A stretch of 64,000 nucleotides of DNA from positions 130,532,385 through 130,596,384 of the forward strand of contig NC_079487.1 of assembly GCF_020520425.1 (NCBI RefSeq). Reading direction: 5' to 3'. Shown here piece by piece: positions 38,501 to 50,500 of this stretch; the first letter of the stretch is position 1, and each line of letters starts with the position of its first letter. This DNA comes from Spinacia oleracea. Its lineage: Eukaryota > Streptophyta > Magnoliopsida > Caryophyllales > Amaranthaceae. A model generated the notes under the pieces. It did no database searches. It saw only the letters and a list, made by a program, of their open reading frames with translations, and was not told the DNA's origin. A program made the translations under genes and the position numbers.

Positions 38501-41500
38501 ATAATTGATTCTTGATTTGTAATTCCTACTAATTGTTTAAATTTTTTTATTCAGATAATCCACCGTTCCGAACCTGGAAAATTTATCAAATTGAAGGATG
38601 AGTGCTTCGAGTTCTCTGAGAATGTTAACTTAGGGTTGAAGCTTTTGCAAGAGTCTGAGCAAATTGCAAGCTTACCTTCTCTTATCAGCCAAGCTAGAAA
38701 TTGGCAGGTACATGTTCAATTTTTGTCTCTCTACAGCTGCTTGATTCCTCCTGTAACTAACTTATGCCCATGCCCGCAAGAGAAAAACTGTGAACGTAAA
38801 ACAACTTGTATTTTATTAACATTCTGCAAGGAACAACCAAATAATATAGGTGTTTGATGACTCATCAAACATGGTTATTTTGATCTTGTACTTTATTTAG
38901 TTCCTGTCTTTATTTATTGCAACACTTGTTTGTAAAATTTCAAAATTATTGCAACAATTCAATTTTTTTGCGAAATACCTAGCTTTCTAATGGAATGATG
39001 ACAAAAATGTGTGAGTGATTATTTGCACTGATTCACACGTGGGTATTTTTGGTATTTCTATTCAAAATTCTGCTGGAAAACTGTTCAAGTTGTGTCAAAG
39101 TATGAAAAGGTGATGTTTAAGTTTGTTTTGATCAAAATTCCTAGAACACTAGGTGGTTTGTTCCATACTATTTTTAAGTTCTCTGCTTAAGCCAGTAATC
39201 TCCTTCTTTGGGAGAAGTTGAGAAAGATGCTTAGCCACAATAACTTGTTGTTTGCCTGTAGGTTTTCACATTGATAGTTGCTTAGGCTATTGCTATCTGG
39301 TGTATAATTGGCTTTTATTTGGTATCTTATGGTCCAAGATTATTTGGCTTTTTGTTTTTTTGGTACAGTAACTTGTTTTCTAGGTTGGCACTGCTGATGG
39401 ATTTTGATGTCACTAGGGTTATTCTGTTGTATCTGTTGATAGGGGGCCTTTTGTTTTCTAATGTTATTTCCTTTTTTTAGTTTTGAATTCTGTGGGAAAC
39501 CTTCTTTAATGCCCACCTTTACCTGGAATCCTGGATCCTTATTTGGTTGTAATGACTGCCATCCTAAAGGGCACTGTGTGATATCTTTGCTTCAGGCGAC
39601 AGCAAGCTGCTTCATTGACCGGTTATCGGAGGAGTATGGTAGTTATGTCGATATTATTCAGCCCATTCAAGTTGCTATTTACGAAATGAAATTAGGGTTG
39701 GCACTGCTTTTATCAAGTGCCCTTCAGAAGGATTTTCTTGGTAGAATGCAAGAAAACAAAGTTGATCAGATTCTGGTACTAGATGCCTTCCCTTTGATGA
39801 TTACATTCTTTTTCTGCTTCTTGTGACTGATTGGGAATCTTACACAGGATGCCATCTATTCGTTCATGAGATTTCCTCTTGGACATCCTTTTGAGAGGCA
39901 AGTCCAGATTAAATTCCATGTACCTGAGTTCCCCTTCTATACAGTAGATTTTTCAGCATGCACTTGGGTGAACAAGATGAATTTGTTGAAGAAGGTTATT
40001 GCATCAACTGAAGGGGTTGGTGGAGGAAAAAAGGTTTGTGTTTCTGGTATTTCTAGCATGATGAGGTGTGGAAAAGTATTATGGTTCTTATAAAGATTGC
40101 TTGTAACGTATATCAGGTTACGTCTTTCCGGTTGGAAGCTTCTCTTTTGGATAATATACTAGGGCATGTTGTGAAACTTGTCAGTAACACAAAGATGATG
40201 GATGATGCAACGTTTTCGGTGAGGATTTGCCTTTAGATATAATGGGTTTGATTAATTCGAACGGAGAACTCACTATCCTTTAATGTATTCCCCTGAATCA
40301 GATAGTGCATAAGATATCAAACTTCTTTACGAGGTTGTGGAGCAATGCAAAAGTTCAAGAGAAAACTGAGAAGGAAAATGAAACACAATTGTACAAGTTC
40401 AGGCCACGCCCCTTTAAGCTGGACAGTGTATATGAGATTGATTTGTCATCTCTGAACAGTTCTTTCTCAGGAGATAGCTTCACTGAATGGAAGGAATTGC
40501 TACGTGATGAAGATAGTACTCAAGCGGTACACTCTTCTACTTTTTATGCATTCTATATTTTTCATGTGACCAGAATTTGAACATATGCCTGAATTTTCAG
40601 AAAGATGCTACTGATCAGTCGGAAAGCTCTGGAGATTGGAATCTCATTCCAGAGTCCATGCTGAATACCATGGTGAATGTGCACAATCAGTTTTTTGGGT
40701 CAAGCAATCTTATTGACAGTGTATGTTCCTGAACTTTTTTGTTTGAGATTACTGTAAATTTATCACTTGTCTTTCTCCCCCCATCTTTCCTGTGATGAAT
40801 AATGTTGAAAGGGTTTGCTGCTGTTTGGATTGGATCAATATCTCGTCTCTTGCTAATTTTACTACCAAGTGTTCCATGGTTACAAGCTACTATAACTGAC
40901 TATATATCGCTATCACGTTATTGACTCATCTTGAACTTCATTTTCTATTACTAGCTACACTAATTTGATCCCCTTTATGCAGCTGGGTATCGTGCAAATG
41001 TCTAATACAGACAAGTTGGATTTATTTGTTAAATCTTACACTCTTGGAGCAACGTTACTCAAAGGTAGATATTGCAAAGACTAGAACTATAAGAACTTGA
41101 CCGATGTGTAAATGTTTCATTTAGAAAGATAATGTACTTGATAATTATTTTTGTGCTCAGATTTAACTGGAATATCTGCTTCCTTTTTTGGATGCTAAAC
41201 TTTTGTGTTCAGATTTAACTGGAATATCTGCTTCCTTCTTGGACGCTAAACTTGCTGGGGAGCATGTTCTTCGTCTTTGTCTTGAACATGAACACATGAA
41301 ACCTTTGTCCGATAAGTCCTTCATTTCACGAAATTTTTATAAGGTATTGAACTATTGATTATTGGATCTGTTGCATCATTCCAACTCTTAGTTCATTGTT
41401 ATGGAACAACTGTGACCATGACATTGTTTTTTTAACTAGGATCCAAATCCTTCTGTCGTGGCAAGCATGGTGGAGTTGCTCAATGCTCTAAGGCAGAAAG

Positions 41501-44500
41501 TTTCCTCTTTGTTAGAGCAGAGGGATGAGCATCCAGGACTGCAGAAAATCCTGGATATTATAGATATGCTCTTGGGTCTTCCTCCGAGTACATCTGTTGG
41601 TCAGGTAAATTAGACTAATTTTTTGTTGCTTCTATACGTGTTGCTCTAATACTGTAAAATGAATTAACAAGATCTATTAAATGTAGTTATATCTTGAATT
41701 GTCCTCTTAGAGAATAAATTGGGTTATATACCTTCTAGTTAAAAATCAACCTTATTTGTATGAACTGTTGTGAACAACTTTCTATTTTGTCTCTTTTCTC
41801 CTTTCAACAGTTTGAAAGAGTTATGTTGCTTCTGCTTATATATTCTCTTTTGTATTCTAAAGGCTTTGTCCGGCTTGCAATTCCTGGTTGGCCAAGTGAT
41901 ATCGCTGCAGGAAAACGGTGCAAAATTTCCTCTTACTGGTGAGAAACATTACTTTTTGCATGAAGAAGAGTGCTGTTAACCTTTCTTTCATAAAATTGAT
42001 CATTTATTCTGTTCTGCCTGTGTTATACTAGATGAACTTCAATGTATTGTTGATCTTATATCGTCGTTTCAAAGAATGGAGTTTGACGTGTGGAAAACCA
42101 TGCTGGATGATGTTCTTATCCAATTTGAGATGAATGCTGTCAAGGTAATTGTCTGCTGTCTTTGGTTGCTAGGAATTGTTTCTTTTTATCTCAAAGAAAA
42201 TCACTGTACAGTGAAGAGTTGGAATTCATTTGTTTCTGGAGCATCATTTCATAATTTGGTAGCGTTTCTTGTTGACCTTTAGTAAGTCATTTCTTTATCT
42301 TGTGAAGAGAATCTCAGTGATGTTCTTGGGCTTTGTAACATAAATAACGATGAGAATAGAACATTCTTCTTCCTAACACTTCAGTTCTGTTCTGGTAGTG
42401 TGCTTGTTTACCGTTGGTCAATCCTTCTCTGATTAAGTAATTTTTATGAGGGACTTTCGGTGGATATGTCTCTTTTCTTTGTGTGGCTCGGTCTGTCATA
42501 TATAAAATTTTGGGGGATAGCTCCCCTAACACAAGGGTTTGTGCTTCAAGCCTGTAAGTGCTTCCCAACTTAATATTTACCACTCACCAGGTGAGATTAG
42601 GCAGGGGATAAAGTGTACCTTGTTTTAGGATGTGTCAGACATTCAGAGGAAATTGTGTCATTTGAGTTCTGTCTCCTCTAATTTGTGCAAAATCTGTATA
42701 GGAGATAGAACTATAGAAGTTGCGAAAACTTTTTATAGTAGCTTTGTAGAAAGGTAAATGTGCGTGTTGTGAACTTTTGATGTTGTCAAGCTATTTTGTT
42801 ACCTTTTTTAGATATTATCAGTTGATTATGTTGCTCTTCCTTTTTCTGTCTCTATGTTCTGTTGTGGCGTAGCAAATTGATAATTTCTTAATGTTTTTGA
42901 TGCAGTTATGGTTTCCTCTTTACTTGGTTCTGCATCGAGAAAGCACGACAGATATTGCTGAATATACTCAATCCACATTGCAAAGGCATGTCAATTGTTA
43001 TCTAAGTAGTTATTTAATTGGCACTGAGAAACACGGAAGTTGTACTTACAGAAAATCAAAAAGTAAAAAGTAGTTTGAAATAATAGATGAAGTACAACTT
43101 CCTATTAAGATTCATCATTCATTAAATCTGAAAGTTGCTTAGTTATCCCTTACCCGGCTCCCGGGAAAGTTGAACTTTCTGTTCCATCCTATGTTACTCG
43201 GACATGTGTATGTGCCCAAATGACGGATATGCGTATTTTATGAAACATTTACATGATTTTGGTTCAAAATGAAGTGCTTAAGTGTCGTACACTTATAGCC
43301 ACGTCTGAGTGGAGTATGCGACACGGGTACTTGAGGTAAAATGAAGAGTCCGAGTAACATAGGATTGATTGAAATATCTGGGAACGCAATTCCTAGAATG
43401 TGTAATCTCCTGCATTGGACAGAATGTCTGGTGAGTCTAATAACTTCAGAAGAAGCTATTGCTAACTCAAATGTTTTCTGACATGGCTTGCAGCTTGGAG
43501 GAGTTTATTCGAACATCCAGCGTCGGTGAATTCAGAAGACGTCTGCAGCTTATGCTTTCATTTTATGGACAACTTAATGTTGGCATATGCCTGGGATCCT
43601 ATGTTAGGTATGTCTGCTAAAGTGTGAATATTATTTCGTTTTCTTTGGAGAACTGTTGACTTCAGTCTGGGTTAGAAAGAGGGCTGAAATAGGCTGCGTT
43701 TTGTCGTCTACTTAATGAACTTATTTTTGAAAAGCATTAGGTCTTGCCTGATACTTAATAACTTAATGCTGGCCGAGTAAAATGATGATTTCAACTGTAA
43801 CACCCCTAGGTATAATTACATCAACCACTCTGTTTCAGCTTATAACCTCGCTATAAAATCAAATATGCTGGATTTATTTTCTTACAGAAAAACACTCAGT
43901 CTTTTCGTACTTGTGGTAGATTTTTGCTACTTCTTGGTATTGTTACTTCTGGAAAGTAGAATCTGTTGCACTTATCTATATAATTTTTACAAATCACTCT
44001 TACAAGACTTAGGAGCGGGAGGAGGATCAGTGGTTCTTGATAAATTGATTTTCATGGGTGCTAAATTTGTACATCAGGTTTGTGCATCTGTTGGCAGACT
44101 ACACTTGTCTCTAAAACCCACTTCTCTCCAATTGAGTGTTTCATCCTTGAAACTTACAAATACATTTAAAGACTTGAATTATGAAGAACTACTTATTCCC
44201 ATGTTCCTGCCTTTAACCCTCTCTATTGTTGTAAGCAACATGTGAATTGATGGGGGCCTTTTTGTCTATCTCTGATGTTACAAATTAACTTTCTAAACTC
44301 TGATCTTACTTTTGATGCATTATCAACATTATCAACTTTGTGTTTGAATGTGCAGTTATTCACAAAAGGAAAACAGAGATGCTTTATACAATGTTTTTGG
44401 CTTCTATATGCAATCACTACCCGTGTAAGTCTATACACATGTTAACATTTTCATGTTTTTGTTGAAAACTGCTAAGAAGCTGTAAATATTTCACGATTGC

Positions 44501-47500
44501 TTAATAATAATTCGTTTATATTTCTTTAGGGTTATGAGTCACATTGCCGCTAGCACTAAAAAGATAAAAGCAGAATTGGAAGAACTTTTGAAGCTATGTG
44601 GATGGGACCGTCCTGAAAGGCTTGCGTCTGTTGAAATCTCCAAAAGAAATCGTCAAAAGATGAAGAAGCTTATGAAGAAGTACACCGTAAGTTATTGTAC
44701 TTTACTTATATTCGCCTATTTCTTGACCTATTCAAATCTTGGAAGTTTTCTTGTTTAAAGTTTTGTTAGTTGTTCCTGTTACCCGGCTATGACAAGAGAT
44801 AACTTTTTGTTTTTAACTGCGAGAGAAATTTCTATGGTTTTTAGGAGTTACACTCATGTGTTGAACGTATGTTGATGATATGCTACTTCTTATCTGGCTA
44901 AAGAATTGTTGGCTATTTCCAACCCATGCCGAATTTACCATCCAATTTTTTGTTATGATATGCTTTTCATTTCTAATCATTCAAGTAATAATTTTCAACT
45001 GAATATACTTTGGGGTAGCCTAGTTCATTTCACTACTAATTATATTTGTTATCCTCAAAATAAATTAATAGTCACTTTCCCTTTTATCAATTTTAAGTAG
45101 GATTTTTTAAATTTTGCTACCCTTTGTCTACCACTTTTTGGTTTTTACTACCTTATACTTTGTTTTTTGTTTTTTACTACCTTAGTTTTACTTTTACAAC
45201 TCGTTAAATTTTACCTTAACTCAGATTTCGGTGAATTTCCAGCCATGTCCTTAAATTATTATCGGAACCTTTTTGTCCCAACAAAATCCAATCGGTGTTT
45301 TTGATCTAATTGGTGTTCATTTAAAGAGCGTCAAGCTACTTTAGATGTTTGATTTTACTTATATATGTAGGCTTCATATGAAAATCTGGAATTTCATGAA
45401 GTTCATAAATTATTAAAATTGAGCCCAATTTGTAGTAATTAGGTTCATGTTGTACTCAAATATGGAAAATCGAGAAGAGAGGGAGTAAAAAAAGGTTTGA
45501 AAATGTAAAAGAATCGGTGAGTGGACAATACCACATTTAATGAGTCACAAAATTTAAGGTAGTAAAAAACGAAAAAAGGAGAAGTATAAGGTAGTAAAAC
45601 CCAAAAAGTTGTAAACAAAAGGTACCAAAAATAAAATAAAAAGGCCTTAAAAATACTTCTATGTACTTTGTACAAATATCTACCCCGTGTTATATCCTTG
45701 CTTACTCCATGTTTTGTGCAACCATATACTAGCTCTTTCTTGTCAGTCTTTGCTGGCCTGTCCACATATATTGAGGAATATAATAAATGAGTGGAACTAA
45801 ACCCATAGTCTGCTAGAATCTGTAAATAAGGGAACATTATAGGTGAATATGCATTTATCTAAAAGGAGGACACTAAAATGAGACAAAATGGAATAGGAGT
45901 AGTGACATTTTTTATGGAATTTTGTAAAAGCATTACTATGTTAGGTATTGTACCATACCAATAAAAAGGACTTGAGAAGGGCTTATGGCATACACTTTGG
46001 ATGTGGCCCTGTAGCTCATAAAATGGCTGGCGGTGAAGAAGATTATTCAAACTTATACGTAGCTAATCCTTCGTAGTTCTCCTTTCTATGGATCGAGCAG
46101 TTACACCATTCACTTCTGATTCATGATTGTGTAGGATGCACTCGAGCAGCCAGTTATGCTTGTTCTTACTCAGAAACCTGAGCAAAGGGGTTTGAAAACC
46201 CAGAAGGTTGACTCCTTGCCTTGCGGGAATAAAGAACTCTCTTTATTTGACATGTCTCAGTTTAATTACAGGTGAATTGTTTTGTCCCAATGTTCTCTTT
46301 AATTTAAACATATGATTGTTACTTACTTAGTTTATTCTGTACAGTACTACGTGGTATGAAAAATGGAGGAAAAAAGTTGATGTACAGTGCTTTAATGGTG
46401 GAAGAAAATTGGATGTTCAGACTTCACTTCTATACTCTGATGGTGCGGGAAGCATTCTTTTTCTTTGCTATGAAATTTAATAATTTAAGTCTATGATGTT
46501 CTTGATTCCTTTTTCTCGAAGGCAGGGGGCCAAACTTTGTGGGACCCTTTACCATTTAATATATTCCTGTGTGGCCCTCTTGCAATCACAAAGTATCTCC
46601 TTATACTAGGATCTCTTTCCTGCCTCGGGCAAATTACCACCCTGGGCATTAGTTCCCAAGACCTAACAAAATTCCTTCTATTCTTTCAGTGAATGCCAAC
46701 AGTCTCACTTACAAGGAAGAATGGAGTGAAATATGGCATAACTTAGAAAACATATGTAGGGCTGTAGCAGAAAGTGCTGATATGTGGAAGGATGAAGGGA
46801 AATCTCAAGTAAAGATGAGGGCTTTCTCTGATCTTATGAAGCTCTTGGAGAATCATGGATTATCAAAGCACAAATCTAACCTTCAAAAGCTTTTGGAGTA
46901 CAGTCCTTTGTTCATGGCAAAGTCTGCCTTAATAGATGTAAGAGCCTTTTAGTCTCTTTCTATATTCTTGTATTTGGATTTGCTCTTTTGAACTTTGCTG
47001 TGTCTTTATTTTTTCCCTTTGGATGCATCAAAGTTGCCGATTTTTAAAATTCATTGATTACTAATTTCAAGATATTACTCTTTTAGTTGGATCAGAGATA
47101 AATTTGGAAATACAGTACTATGTAATTGTATGTAAATGCATTTATTGATGTCTCTTTAAAAAGTTGGACACCAAAATGGACAATTATATTGGGTTGAGGG
47201 AGTATTTGCATCTTCTTGTCGAGTATCTTAGCTTGCAAAATTTACGTTAATATTGCATTTATCTCACTGTCAGCTTGAAAATATGCAGGAAAAGTTCAAA
47301 CAGGGAGAATCAAATTGGTGGTTTTTTCTTCCATCCTATGATGTACAACATTTGTTGCTGAAGAATGACAGTTTGTCTTTCGGAGAAGTTGATGTCAATA
47401 CATCCAGCCTCTTTAAAAGTTCAAATTGCAGTAGTGTAGAAGACAAGTGGAGGTTTTCTAATCAATACTACTTCAAGAGTTTGGCTTCCGTGAGGCATTT

Positions 47501-50500
47501 ACAACAGATATCTCTTAATTTTCACAAAGATTTTAATCCGGATCAGGTAAATCTCATGCAATAATCACTAGGAAGGATCTATAATCTGATTTCTACACTT
47601 CACGGCCTGAGCTGTTTGAGGACCAAGTAATAAATGAGGACAATGTAATAAGGATATCAAAAGGACTGGTCCACTACGTCTTAGTTGGTGTTGGAGAAAT
47701 ATTGTAGAGTTAGTCCCTTCTTGATTTGTCAGAAGCAATTTAAACACAGTGAATGGTGGAGGTTTTAGAAATCTAAGAAAAAGGCTTATTAGTTTTGGAT
47801 TAGCTGCAATAAAAGGTGACCTACGAAGAATTTCGAAAATGGGATCATGACCAATCCAGAATCGAATATAAAAAATGATTGTGTGTGTAGACTATGTACC
47901 TGCTTTCAAGTCCCACATCTTAGGTTTGTGCTTCCTAACTTTGTAGTGAAGAATTTAGTTTTGTTGTAATTGACAATATGTCCAAAGATGAATTTAGTTT
48001 TTAATTTTATTTTGCAGTAACCTATTGGTTGGGTTTCTTTGTATGATACCTGTTTGAAACCATGGTTCAGTCGCAGTATGAAAAACGCTAGCATGGACTG
48101 GCAATTTCTTTGTATCAATGCTATTTCTTTACCCATGTGCTTGTACCTTCTGAGAACATTAGTGTTGTAGGGTAAAGATCCTTGCAAGGACAAACACGTT
48201 GTTTGAATCCTATTACTTTGGTATGCATTCAAGGATATTTATTTGATCTCTCATGCAGGTTAATCGATGTAATAGCTTCCTTGAACACCTTGTAATGATA
48301 CAAATGGAGCAACGTGCTGTTGCCTATGATATGTCTGGCAAATTGCATCACTTAAGGAGAAGTGTACGATGTTTGAAAAAATTGTATTCCGTTTCTCATT
48401 CGGTTGGTGGAGGAAATACTGATGAAGTTAATGTTTCTACTAGCCAACAGATTCTCTTTAGATGCATGTGGCAGCAAAAGGTAAGGGTTTGTTCCCCTGG
48501 TGTCTTGGAGGTTATCTCTTTGTACTTTATTTTTCCATTTTTGGTCCTTCGTCTGTAATGTGAAACCTTTTGCAGGAACTTTTCGATACTTTCTGTTCTA
48601 TGCTGGATGAAGAATCCTTGATGCTAAAAACAGTCAAAAGTACCCATCTGAGTAACTGTCACAACATTAAAGATGCAGCAAATGGCATTCTTTTGCTCAT
48701 TGAGAAATTCAGTCCGTTATTTGAAAAATCCAAGGTAGGCATTTGGAAAGTATTCATCATCTCTGCTCCTCTCCCTTCCCTCATTCTTTATAACTTTTCT
48801 GAATTGGTTTTATATGTAGAGTATTATATGGTACGTGTCATTGTGAATTTTGACAGGTATTGCTGGATGACGAACTTCTTGGTGATGGTAATTCTACAAT
48901 TAAATTAACAACTTCAATGCACCCTGTTGTGGTTGCAAAGGATATGGAAGTTTTAGTCGTTCGGAACTTTCAACTCATAAGGGAGTTTCAAGAACATGTT
49001 GTTGCTTTACGCGCGAGAGGAGTAAACAAGAGATCAGTTGAGGATGTTCTACTTGGTCATTTTGCTGATATAATTGAAAAGGTATCTGATTTTATATTCG
49101 TCATGCTATTCTGGTCTTAGTTGTCACCTTCCCTTTAGTACTTTGTAAAGCACGAGGAGAGAGAAAACTATGGGAAAATATATGAATTGGTGGAGGGCTC
49201 TAAGAACATTTTCCCTTCTAATTGTTGAGGGAATTTGTGTAGTAGAGATGGGGAAGGAAACATGTAACGATTGAGATCCCTGTGGTATTTTCCTATTAAA
49301 TAATAGTATTAAGAAGATATTTTATGCTCTACTGTATTTGAAGCGATTGCTGAGTAAAACTTAAAATCTGTTCGGAATTGCAGGGCAACAGTTTAAAAAA
49401 TGAGTTCTATTCTTCAAAAAACTCTGACCAAACTTTAATTGGTGCCGAAGATCTTACTGGTCTTAAAGCTGGAATCAGTGCATCACTTGGTGATATGATC
49501 AAATATATTGGCAATACACTTCAAGAACTAGGTTCGTGGAGGAACCAGGATATATCTGATGACGCTTTATTAGTGAAGATCACATCGTGGAAAATCTTGT
49601 TCGATTCTTTTGCAGCAAAGCTCCATCTGGATCTTATTAGTCAGGATCTTGATAAATTATTTTCTTACTCTGTAAGCTTCGTGATTCAGCTTTCTTAGGA
49701 ATGATACTTTTGTTAAAATAATCATTATCTAATCCAATTTTCACTCTGTAGGGAAAACTACCAAATGTTAGTGATTTATCTTTGGAAACTGGTCTACAAT
49801 TGAAACATCTGGTGGAGATGGTGGGTCTGATATTGGCTTTTGGTGATGATCTTTTGCTTGATTTTTTGGCTGTCCATGAGATGGTATGCTACTCTAAATC
49901 ATGTTTTTCATCTTTGTTGGTAGTGATATAGTGTATTGGTGATAACTTCCCAACTGCTAACTGATTTGAACTGCATTTTTGCAGTTGTCCATGTTGACTC
50001 ATAGGCTAGCAGAGATATTTGCTTCACTGTTTTCTGAGGGCTACGGTGTACGGTCCGAAGACGTAGTTGATGATACTCGTGGTGACAAGACTCAAGATGC
50101 TAGTGGGACTGGCATGGGAGAAGGTGCAGGAGTGAAAGACGTGAGCAACGAAATAACTGATGAAGATCAGCTCCTTGGGGACTCTGGAGAGGTGTGTTGT
50201 TGTGCCTGGGTAGTTTAATCCTTAACACATATTTGCACTTGTTTTCTGCTATCATGTTTCTATGCTTATATCTTCATCTTTAATTTGTTAATTTATTTCC
50301 ACAGAGAGAAGAGCCAAATGCATCAGATGAATTACCAAGCAAAAATGAGAAAGGAATTGAGATGCCGGATGATTTTGTTGGTACTGAGTACAGTTTGAGT
50401 GAGGATTCTGACGATGAGAAGGATGATAACAATGGAGAAGATGAAGATGACCAATTAGACAGCGCCATTGGGAATACTGGGGACGATAGTGAAGTAGTTG

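Larger units (their letters stand above)
32916..50191 (+). other. MDN1: MDN1 exons 35-71: linker (aa 2788-4614)
   Basis: Exons 32916-33105, 33178-33243, 33398-33474, 33555-33803, 34613-34748, 34827-34912, 34999-35084, 35454-35595, 35676-35765, 36424-36547, 36606-36784, 37713-37826, 38555-38707, 39596-39775, 39848-40033, 40117-40218, 40302-40526, 40601-40720, 40983-41064, 41213-41343, 41440-41604, 41863-41938, 42032-42144, 42906-42985, 43494-43607, 44356-44424, 44530-44686, 46135-46271, 46345-46442, 46690-46937, 47274-47546, 48259-48480, 48576-48734, 48857-49081, 49384-49671, 49752-49883 and 49985-50191. This is the long helical linker that connects the ring to the substrate-binding tail. Exon 65 could instead begin at 47289, also in frame (5 residues shorter). 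Confidence 0.85.

Noticed and set aside
43865-44245. A 126-codon open frame as an extra MDN1 exon or gene
   Set aside because: It lies in intron 59. Joining exon 59 directly to 44356 keeps frame and phase; including this frame is not needed and it has no family resemblance.
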